Shown here: in pieces, positions 1-6,313 of the stretch
Position numbering within the stretch: position 1 is the stretch's first letter
How the letters are laid out: each line of letters starts with the position of its first letter
From: Bacteroidales bacterium
Lineage (GTDB): Bacteria; Bacteroidota; Bacteroidia; Bacteroidales; NBLH01
Direction of reading: 5' to 3'
Assembly (NCBI GenBank): GCA_029210905.1
Contig: JARGGF010000011.1
Span: 1-17,876 of the forward strand
DNA length: 17,876 nt
Made by a program: the position numbers and the translations under genes
Notes under the pieces: model-generated
Database searches by the model: none
What the model saw: only the letters and a program-made list of their open reading frames with translations
What the model was told of the DNA's origin: nothing

Positions 1-20
1 GTGGAACGCCTACATTTACT

Positions 21-91
21 TAATCGATTGAGCAGAACTTTTCTCATGAGTGTTAACGAATAATCGCTCAACTTGGGTAATAATCGATTGA
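21..91. repeat. TAATCG repeat cluster upstream of the first gene
   Basis: The 11-mer TAATCGATTGA occurs at 21-31 and again at 81-91. A partial copy, TAATCGCTCAA, lies at 61-71. The three TAATCG cores start at 21, 61 and 81, so they share a 20-base register. TTGAGC (28-33) and GCTCAA (66-71) also form an inverted pair. The cluster lies about 100 bases upstream of the start codon at 187. It could be a set of operator sites or simple chance in AT-rich DNA. A weak promoter-like match follows it (TTG at 88-90, 21 bases, TAGGATTG at 112-119, one mismatch to TAnnTTTG). Confidence 0.3.
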
Positions 92-186
92 TAGTGAAAA
101 ACAAAAACAGATAGGATTGTTTTTCATAATAAAGACTTAACCCTACACTTTTAAAATTATTGAAATTATTTAAAAATAATTTAACC

Positions 187-1311
187 ATGAAAAAAATTGT
201 AGTACTAGGAGCTGGCCGTGTTGGAAAAGCAATTGCCATAGATTTGAATAAAAATCATCAGGTAGTATCGGTTGATATAAATGATAAAGAGCTCGAGTAT
301 CTTATTGACATTCATAAGATTGAGGCGGTTCATTCTAATTTGTCCAATCCTGCCAATATTCGTTATCTGATAAAAGACGCAGACCTTGTTATTAGTGCTG
401 TTCCTGGTTTTATGGGTTATGAAACTCTAAAAACAATTATAGAATCTGGTAAAAATGTTGTAGATATAGCTTTTTTTCCGGAAGATCCATTTGAATTGGA
501 TGATTTGGCAAAAAAACACAATGTTACTGCAATTGTTGATTGCGGTGTCGCACCCGGAATGGGTAATATAATTTTAGGACACTACCACAAAAAGATTGAG
601 GTTCAGAAGTATGAGTGCCTGGTGGGAGGTTTACCAGTTGAAAGAGTTTGGCCATACCAATACAAAGCAGTGTTTTCACCAATTGATGTAATTGAAGAAT
701 ATATTCGACCGGCTCGCTATGTTCAAAATGGACAAATTTTTGTACGCGAAGCGCTATCAGATGCTGAACTGATAAATTTTCCTGGTGTGGGCACCTTAGA
801 ATCATGGAATTCCGATGGTTTACGGACAATTCTAAGAACGATAAATGTTCCTGATATGATTGAAAAAACGCTTCGTTATCCTGGTGCTATCGAATATTTA
901 AGAGTGCTTCGTGAAAGTGGCTTTTTCTCATATGATGAAGTAGATGTTAAAGGTGTGAAAATAAGGCCAATAGATTTGACTTCTGAATTACTGTTCCCTA
1001 TTTGGCAATTAAAAGAGGGCGAAGAAGATTATACCATTATGCGCATTAAGATAGAAGGCATTGAAAATGGGAAAAAGATTGGGTATCAGTATGATTTACT
1101 AGATAGGTATGATCATGCAACAAAAACCATTTCAATGGCCCGTACTACTGGCTATACTTGCACTGCCGCTGCAAATTTATTGCTTGAAAACCTTTATTCA
1201 CAAAAAGGAATTATTCCTCCCGAATACATAGGCGTAGAAGCATCCAATTATCAATTTATTCTGGATTATTTAAAAGACAGAAATGTAATTTATAACAGAT
1301 CAGCTTTCTGA
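187..1311 (+). CDS. Saccharopine dehydrogenase-family oxidoreductase
   Basis: This 374-residue cytoplasmic protein is of the saccharopine dehydrogenase/reductase type, which makes or cleaves the C-N bond between an amino acid and an oxo-acid using NAD(P). The N-terminus is a Rossmann fold with the dinucleotide motif GAGRVG (residues 8-13). An aspartate at the end of the second strand (D30) usually indicates NAD rather than NADP. The family motif DCGVAPGMGN lies at 118-127. The C-terminal catalytic domain ends with a conserved TTGYTCTAAA helix (320-329) and a PPEYIG segment. The ATG at 187 is preferred because it places the first strand at the very N-terminus; an in-frame TTG at 160 would add nine residues outside the family pattern. 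No lysine pathway gene is adjacent, so the substrate is open: saccharopine, or an analogue such as carboxynorspermidine. It stands alone between two long gaps. Family assignment is secure, the exact reaction is not. Confidence 0.85.
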   Translation: MKKIVVLGAGRVGKAIAIDLNKNHQVVSVDINDKELEYLIDIHKIEAVHSNLSNPANIRYLIKDADLVISAVPGFMGYETLKTIIESGKNVVDIAFFPEDPFELDDLAKKHNVTAIVDCGVAPGMGNIILGHYHKKIEVQKYECLVGGLPVERVWPYQYKAVFSPIDVIEEYIRPARYVQNGQIFVREALSDAELINFPGVGTLESWNSDGLRTILRTINVPDMIEKTLRYPGAIEYLRVLRESGFFSYDEVDVKGVKIRPIDLTSELLFPIWQLKEGEEDYTIMRIKIEGIENGKKIGYQYDLLDRYDHATKTISMARTTGYTCTAAANLLLENLYSQKGIIPPEYIGVEASNYQFILDYLKDRNVIYNRSAF

Positions 1312-1737
1312 ATTCAGAACTCATGATCCTTGAGTGGATTGTCGGGGTAACTTATGATTGTTTGTTAACTGAAATTATCGCACAAGGTTATTAGAACTTT
1401 TCTCGTCTCCTGAGGGCGTAAAATAGCTATTAGCCATTATTATTCTGGTAATTATCTAATAACCAACGACTAATGCTAATACTGTTTTAATAATAATCGT
1501 AAAACACCGATTTTACCACACGTCAGATTACGATAATTCTGGATTGCTGAAATTGGTAGTATCGAAACATGATTTAATCCCATTTGGATTCAGAAAGAAA
1601 GGTACTATCTTTACGGCCTTTTAGAAATTAGACATTTAATGACCTTAGTTAATTTATTGCAATGAGCTTAATTAAAACGACTAGGTTTATTAATAAATCA
1701 ATCGCAATTTATTTTCTTTATAATATTAGGTTAAACT
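1312..1737. other. 426-base gene-free stretch
   Basis: No coding region, tRNA or strong terminator is visible here. A 14-base perfect palindrome (TTCTGAATTCAGAA, 1306-1319) straddles the preceding stop codon. A small hairpin, GTAAAA-6-TTTTAC, lies at 1499-1516. The 12-mer AGAACTTTTCTC at 1393-1404 is also present at 34-45, on the other side of the preceding gene. The promoter for the next gene probably lies near the right end. The best match is TAGGTTTA (1682-1689, one mismatch to TAnnTTTG) with TTG at 1657-1659, but the 22-base spacing is slightly long, so it is not called as a promoter. Confidence 0.5.
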
Positions 1738-2715
1738 ATGAGCCTTAAAAACAGGGTTTTACATTTTATAAACTTGAGCCGGAAACATCCGGTAGTTCTG
1801 ACATACATTGCCATGCTTGGTGCCATGCTTTTCTGGGGGTTTTCTTTTATCTGGACAAAAAAACTTCTTCAATTTTATGAACCTTTTACAATTCTTTTGT
1901 TAAGATTGATAATTTCGTCATTATTTCTTTTAGTCACTGGTCTTGCACTAAAAAAACTTCAAGCCATCAAGTTGAAAGATATTCGGATAATTGCACTACT
2001 TGCTTTTTTCGAACCATTTTTATATTTCATTGGAGAAGCCTATGGGTTAAAATATGTAAGTGCAACTGCTTCATCTGTTTTAATTGCCACCATTCCATTA
2101 TTTTCCCCTGTTGCAGCATGGTTCTTTTTTAAAGATAAGTTAAGCATCTTAAATTTTGCAGGCATCCTTATTTCTATAATAGGAATTTATCTGGTAATTT
2201 TAAACGAAAATTATGAATTGGATGCTTCCTTTATTGGAATTCTTTTTATGGGGTTGGCTGTTTTTTCTGCAATTGGTTATTCTGTAGTGGTTATGAATGC
2301 AGCAAAGCGGTACAATGTGTTTTCAATTATTTTTTATCAAAACTTGTTTGGGATATTGTTTTTTCTACCATTTTTCTTTTATTTTGATTTTGAGCATTTT
2401 ATCCAGGTAGAAATCACTCTTGAAATAATTAAACCACTGATGGCACTTGCTATTCTTGCATCTTCGGTTGCATTTATGTTATTTACATATGGCATTCGAG
2501 AGCTGGGTCTTGTTAAGGCTAATTCAATTTCTAATATAATTCCGGTTTTTACCGCAATTTTTTCATATCTTGTGTTGGATGAAATTTTAAGTGGCATTAA
2601 TATTATTGGTATCTTAATAGTTCTTTCGGGTTTGTTTTTAACACAATTAAAAAGAAGGATGCACCTTAAAAATAAAATTATTCCGTTTATAAAAACAAAT
2701 GGATTAAAACGGTGA
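1738..2715 (+). CDS. EamA/DMT-superfamily permease
   Basis: This 325-residue inner-membrane protein has about ten hydrophobic segments arranged as two repeats (roughly residues 18-155 and 168-306), the EamA layout of the drug/metabolite transporter superfamily. The first helix region carries the typical FWGFSFIWTK stretch. The second repeat ends in helices containing NIIPVFTAIF and IGILIVLSGL, followed by a basic cytoplasmic tail. Members export or import amino acids, nucleotide sugars or other small metabolites; nothing in the sequence fixes the substrate. The ATG at 1738 begins a short basic cytoplasmic leader before helix 1. Its TGA overlaps the GTG start of the next gene by four bases, so the two are probably co-transcribed and translationally coupled. 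Fold assignment is firm, function is generic. Confidence 0.87.
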   Translation: MSLKNRVLHFINLSRKHPVVLTYIAMLGAMLFWGFSFIWTKKLLQFYEPFTILLLRLIISSLFLLVTGLALKKLQAIKLKDIRIIALLAFFEPFLYFIGEAYGLKYVSATASSVLIATIPLFSPVAAWFFFKDKLSILNFAGILISIIGIYLVILNENYELDASFIGILFMGLAVFSAIGYSVVVMNAAKRYNVFSIIFYQNLFGILFFLPFFFYFDFEHFIQVEITLEIIKPLMALAILASSVAFMLFTYGIRELGLVKANSISNIIPVFTAIFSYLVLDEILSGINIIGILIVLSGLFLTQLKRRMHLKNKIIPFIKTNGLKR

Positions 2716-3767
2716 AGAGAATTATAGTTGTTTGTATTTTTATTCATATAATCACAAGTTTGCACGCGCAAGTTGGTGGTAGTGCCACCTATACTTTTTT
2801 AAAACTGACTAATTCTGCCAGAATAGCTGCCCTTGGTGGCGAAAATATTTCCATTAATGATAGTGATTTAAATTTGGTTTATCACAATCCTGCATTACTT
2901 AGTGCAGCGACGTCGGATAACCTTGTGATAAACTATGTAAATTATTTTGCAGGTATAAATTATGGATATGCTGCTTATGCCAGAAGCTTTGACAAAGCAG
3001 GAACATTTGCCACCGGCATACATTATATAAATTATGGTAAATTTATCAAGGCAGAAGCCACTGGTGAAATAACTGGTGAATTTAAAGCCTTTGAACTTGC
3101 CTTAAATATTTTTTGGTCAAAACCACTTTGGGACAGTTTAATTACTGCCGGGGTTAATTTTAAACCTATATACTCCCAGATGGAAACCTATAAATCCTTT
3201 GGATTGGCCTTTGATGCAGGCTTGAACTATGTTGCTGATAATGAATTGTTTTCTGCGTCACTGGTTTTCAGGAATGTAGGTGCTCAAGTTAAGCCTTATG
3301 TGGAAGGGAACTACGAACCGCTACCATTTGATATCCAAATAGGAATTACACAGAAACTTCAACATGCACCTTTTAGACTGTCCTTATTATTGCATCACCT
3401 CTATAAGTGGGACTTAACGTATAATAAAAATGGCAACCTTGCGTATACTTCAGTACCGGGCAATTCCGAAATAAATTCTAAGGAAGACAAGTTTAATGTG
3501 GCTGATAATATGTTTCGGCATACTATCCTTGGTGTTGAATTTCTTCCATCAAAGAATTTTATAGTAATGATTGGTTATAATCATCAGCGGCGAAAGGAGC
3601 TGATGGTTCCAACAAGGCCTTTTTTAGTTGGTTATTCCTGGGGCTTTTATATAAAGATTTCGAAATTAAGACTTAGTTTTGGCCAATCGATTTATCACCT
3701 GGCAGGAGCATCAAATCATTTTTCACTGAATTTTAATTTGGGCGATTTTTATAAAAAAGCCAATTAA
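2712..3767 (+). CDS. porQ: Type IX secretion system protein PorQ-like
   Basis: This 351-residue predicted outer-membrane beta-barrel resembles PorQ, a component of the type IX secretion attachment machinery that works with PorU, PorV and PorZ at the cell surface. A signal peptide is clear: residues 1-19 start with a basic MKR, continue with a hydrophobic core and end in HA before QVGG. The mature N-terminus has family-like features, namely a FLKLTNSARIAALGG segment and then an S-D-x-N-L-V-Y-H-N-P-A-L-L pattern, as in PorV/PorQ relatives. The rest alternates short amphipathic strands, and the last residues form a barrel-closing strand rich in F and L. The start is GTG at 2712, within the stop of the transporter gene (GTGA). 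It is supported by the complete signal peptide directly behind it. It converges with the nuclease gene at 3788 with only 20 bases between. A related FadL- or PorV-like barrel is the main alternative. Confidence 0.8.
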   Translation: MKRIIVVCIFIHIITSLHAQVGGSATYTFLKLTNSARIAALGGENISINDSDLNLVYHNPALLSAATSDNLVINYVNYFAGINYGYAAYARSFDKAGTFATGIHYINYGKFIKAEATGEITGEFKAFELALNIFWSKPLWDSLITAGVNFKPIYSQMETYKSFGLAFDAGLNYVADNELFSASLVFRNVGAQVKPYVEGNYEPLPFDIQIGITQKLQHAPFRLSLLLHHLYKWDLTYNKNGNLAYTSVPGNSEINSKEDKFNVADNMFRHTILGVEFLPSKNFIVMIGYNHQRRKELMVPTRPFLVGYSWGFYIKISKLRLSFGQSIYHLAGASNHFSLNFNLGDFYKKAN

Positions 3768-3787
3768 GTTTTGTGTCATCTTCCCTA

Positions 3788-4438
3788 TTATTTTGTTTTG
3801 TGATTAAAACTAATAAAAGCCCTGATTTTTTCTGCCTTGGTTTGCCCAATCCCATCAATACTTCCAAGTTCTTGCTCATCTGCAAACATAATGTTTTCGA
3901 TTGAACCAAACGCTTTTAGTAAAGCATTTGCTAGTTTAGGGCCAACATTTGGCAAACCTTGTATGAAGTAGCTTTGTTTTTTTGAAATGGTTTTAGGTTT
4001 ATAGCCTTTTCTGTGAATCGAAAAATCATCTTTCAGGTTTTGGCAGGCAATTAAAGCCATTGTTTCTGCTGAATCTTGAGCGTTTGAAGAAAAAATAATC
4101 GGTAACTGCCAGGAAACGCTAATTGAAAGTAGCGTACCTTTTATAGCTTCTCTTGTTATATCATGTTTTGTAATATAAGGGTTTCCTTCAATTAACAAAA
4201 CCGGACGTAGCGCTATATTTTTTCTTAAGTTGGCAACTTGCACAAAAAGCCTTTGCTGCATTAGCGAAAGAACAAAGTCTTCTTTGGTTTTTCTTTCAAT
4301 AATTACTTGATTGTTGATAATATAATCGCCATATTTTAAGGTTTTTATTTCTGGTTCCAGCCCCAAATCCGATAGGGCTGATGGCACACCAGAAGGTATT
4401 TCCCTATGGTCGGCAATGATTTCAATTCTTTGATTCAT
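3788..4438 (-). CDS. ERCC4/XPF-type nuclease with helix-hairpin-helix tail
   Basis: This 216-residue protein combines the nuclease core of the XPF/Mus81/Hef family with a tandem helix-hairpin-helix domain and lacks the helicase part. The active-site signature is intact: D10 near the N-terminus, GDY at 37-39, ERK at 48-50 and D54 in the helix that follows. The C-terminal part (about 155-210) holds two hairpins, GLPNVGPKLA (161-170) and IDGIGQTKAEKI (194-205), which in this family bind branched DNA and mediate dimerisation. Archaeal and eukaryotic relatives cut flaps, forks or bubbles, so DNA repair or processing of branched DNA is likely. The ATG at 4438 lies 92 bases from the divergent ATPase gene. 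A weak promoter match on the minus strand (CTG, 19 bases, TAATTTTA at 4451-4444) would start transcription almost at the start codon. The fold is confident, the cellular role is inferred. Confidence 0.85.
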   Translation of the reverse strand: MNQRIEIIADHREIPSGVPSALSDLGLEPEIKTLKYGDYIINNQVIIERKTKEDFVLSLMQQRLFVQVANLRKNIALRPVLLIEGNPYITKHDITREAIKGTLLSISVSWQLPIIFSSNAQDSAETMALIACQNLKDDFSIHRKGYKPKTISKKQSYFIQGLPNVGPKLANALLKAFGSIENIMFADEQELGSIDGIGQTKAEKIRAFISFNHKTK

Positions 4439-4506
4439 ATTGGTAAAATTAATTGTTTTTAAGAATTTTACAGAATGTCAGGTTAAATTTGCAGGCAATA
4501 ATTTAT

Positions 4507-4514
4507 TATCTTTG
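4507..4514 (+). promoter_or_regulatory. Promoter -7 element for the AAA-ATPase-like gene
   Basis: TATCTTTG matches the Bacteroidota -7 consensus TAnnTTTG exactly and ends 16 bases before the ATG at 4531, which implies a very short leader of about 10 bases. No good -33 TTG is found at the usual 19-21 base spacing; the nearest TTTG (4488-4491) is only 15 bases away. The position supports ATG 4531 as the start rather than any upstream in-frame codon. Confidence 0.5.
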
Positions 4515-4530
4515 TATAAACAATAAAAAA

Positions 4531-6105
4531 ATGCAACGCAAACGGCTTCCCATAGGAAAACAAACATTCAATGTAGTAAGGGATCCTAAAGAAAACTATG
4601 TTTATATCGACAAGACCCAATTTGCCCACAAAATGATAGAAGCTGGGGGCGATTATTATTTTTTAGCCCGTCCGCGCCGTTTTGGCAAGTCGCTATTTCT
4701 CGATACCCTTTCTGAAATTTTTAAAGGAAACAAAGAGCTCTTCAAAGGGCTTTATATTTATGATAAATGGGACTGGAATCAACAGTTTCCGGTAATAATC
4801 ATTGATTTTACGGGAGGAAATTATTCTTCAAAAGAAAACTTGCAAGAAATGCTACGTGTTAAATTAAAATCAAACATGAAACATTTAGGGCTTGATGAGA
4901 AAGAATGTTTCCATGAAGAGCCTGGAATTTTTTTACAAAATATTATACAGCAGACCTATTTGATGTATAAGCAGAAAGTTGTTGTTTTGATTGATGAATA
5001 TGATAAACCAATTATTGATAATATTGGAAAGAGTGATAAAAACATGGCTTTGGTCGCCCGTGAAACCCTCCGGGGTCTTTACCCGGCAATAAAAGCAAGC
5101 GATCGATATCTTCGTTTTGTGTTTATGACTGGAGTAAGTAAATTTTCAAAGCTCAATTTATTTAGTGGCCTTAATAATATCCAGGACATTACCCTTGATA
5201 AAAACTATGCTACAATAACTGGCTATACTCAAATTGATTTGGAAGAAAACTTTGCTGAATATTTGCAGGGGGTTGATTTAGATACTGTAAAAACATGGTA
5301 TAATGGGTATAACTATTTTGGTGATGCCGTTTACAACCCTTTTGACATCCTTTTGTTTTTATCTAATAATTGCGAGTTTTCAAATTATTGGTGGGAGACA
5401 GGGAATCCGTCATTTTTAATCGAAAAACTAAAAGAAGGCAATTATTTTTTGCCTGAACTTGAAAATATTGAGGTTGGGAGAGATACCCTTAATGCCTTTG
5501 ATGTTGAGCACATTGATTTGGTGGCATTGCTTTGGCAGACAGGTTATCTTACTTTTGATAAAAAAACTACTGATGGAGGGGGCGTTTTTTATAAAATGAA
5601 AGTGCCTAACCTTGAAATCCAAAGTTCATTAAATGTTTTGTTTTTTGAATATCTGACAAAATTAAATGGAGAGCGTGTCCGCTTTCATCTGAATTTAAGG
5701 AAGGCTTTAAAAGAAACTGACTTTGAAGGTATTAAGAAGGAGTTGGTGTCTCTTTTTGCGGCCATCCCTTACGAAAATTATGTAAATAACACCATTGCAA
5801 ACTTTGAAGGTTATTACGCTTCGGTGCTTTTTGCCTTTCTTTCAAGCATCGGTTACGAAATAAAAACAGAAGAATCGACCAACCGAGGGCGGATTGATAT
5901 GACCTTGATTGGCACCGAAAGCATATATATAATTGAGTTTAAAGTTGATATGCCTGCCGAGGTCGCCCTTTACCAAATTCAAACTAAAAAATACTACGAA
6001 AAGTACCTGGTTCAAAACAAAGAAATTTATTTGATTGGGATGCATTTTAGCAGCAAAGTGAAGAATATTGTGGGGATGGAGTGGCGAAAGCTTGAGATTC
6101 ATTGA
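4531..6105 (+). CDS. AAA-ATPase-like protein with C-terminal PD-(D/E)XK nuclease fold
   Basis: This 524-residue protein belongs to the family with an N-terminal AAA-ATPase-like domain and a C-terminal PD-(D/E)XK domain (Pfam AAA-ATPase_like and PDDEXK_9). It opens with LPIGKQTF and an IDKT segment (26-29). These are followed by a Walker A-like RPRRFGKS (47-54) and a Walker B VVVLIDEYD (150-158). The C-terminal nuclease core shows D456 in GRIDM and E469-x-K471 in IIEFK. The family is abundant and often multi-copy in Bacteroidota and anaerobic Firmicutes; to my knowledge its function is not established, and roles in defence or mobile-element biology are only conjecture. All motif residues expected for ATP binding and catalysis are present, so the gene looks intact. 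The ATG at 4531 is chosen over an in-frame TTG at 4453 because the conserved N-terminus and a -7 promoter element fit it. Confidence 0.85.
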   Translation: MQRKRLPIGKQTFNVVRDPKENYVYIDKTQFAHKMIEAGGDYYFLARPRRFGKSLFLDTLSEIFKGNKELFKGLYIYDKWDWNQQFPVIIIDFTGGNYSSKENLQEMLRVKLKSNMKHLGLDEKECFHEEPGIFLQNIIQQTYLMYKQKVVVLIDEYDKPIIDNIGKSDKNMALVARETLRGLYPAIKASDRYLRFVFMTGVSKFSKLNLFSGLNNIQDITLDKNYATITGYTQIDLEENFAEYLQGVDLDTVKTWYNGYNYFGDAVYNPFDILLFLSNNCEFSNYWWETGNPSFLIEKLKEGNYFLPELENIEVGRDTLNAFDVEHIDLVALLWQTGYLTFDKKTTDGGGVFYKMKVPNLEIQSSLNVLFFEYLTKLNGERVRFHLNLRKALKETDFEGIKKELVSLFAAIPYENYVNNTIANFEGYYASVLFAFLSSIGYEIKTEESTNRGRIDMTLIGTESIYIIEFKVDMPAEVALYQIQTKKYYEKYLVQNKEIYLIGMHFSSKVKNIVGMEWRKLEIH

Positions 6106-6123
6106 TTGGGCTAGGTCCTTGTT

Positions 6124-6196
6124 ATCATTTAGCACTTTGTGCATCAAATCCATAAATTTTCCCATCCATAAATCCGAGGGGTCAATGCTAAATGAT
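6124..6196. repeat. Inverted repeat enclosing a short tandem repeat
   Basis: ATCATTTAGCA (6124-6134) and its exact reverse complement TGCTAAATGAT (6186-6196) flank a 51-base interior. Inside, the 10-mer ATCCATAAAT occurs twice, at 6148-6157 and 6164-6173, on a 16-base period. The element begins 19 bases after the stop codon at 6105. The long loop and lack of a T-run make a terminator unlikely. It may be a remnant of a small non-autonomous repeat, or coincidence. Confidence 0.35.
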
Positions 6197-6247
6197 TGAT
6201 TTTGAATTAGTAGGCTAATGAAAAGTAGCTGATGGATGTGTTAGTAT

Positions 6248-6277
6248 AAAAAAGGAGCCGGCCAAGCCCGCTCCTTT
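6248..6277 (-). terminator. Rho-independent terminator of fusA2
   Basis: Read on the minus strand, an 8-base stem (AAAGGAGC, pairing 6251-6258 with 6270-6277) continues past a C-C mismatch into a GGC/GCC stem around a 3-base loop (6260-6268). A run of six T residues (6253-6248) follows directly. It lies 36 bases beyond the fusA2 stop codon at 6314. On the plus strand the stem is followed by only three T before a C, so it may also stop read-through from the ATPase gene, but less efficiently. Confidence 0.85.
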
Positions 6278-6313
6278 CTAAAATTCCAGTAAACTAAAAT
6301 TAATTTCTGTTGT

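Noticed and set aside
160..186. In-frame TTG extension of the oxidoreductase
   Set aside because: It adds nine residues before the Rossmann strand; the ATG at 187 fits the family N-terminus.
1306..1319. Perfect 14-base palindrome over the stop codon of the oxidoreductase gene
   Set aside because: About one such palindrome is expected by chance in a window of this size, and it has no T-run to act as a terminator.
1393..1404. 12-mer AGAACTTTTCTC also found at 34-45, flanking the first gene
   Set aside because: Several 12-base repeats are expected by chance in 17.9 kb; the flanks of the two copies do not match, so no element boundary is supported.
4453..4530. In-frame TTG extension of the AAA-ATPase-like gene
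   Set aside because: It would start upstream of the -7 promoter element at 4507-4514 and before the conserved N-terminus; ATG 4531 is better.
5842..6165. 107-codon minus-strand frame over the end of the ATPase gene
   Set aside because: It overlaps a clear nuclease-domain coding region and its translation has no family features, so it is a shadow.
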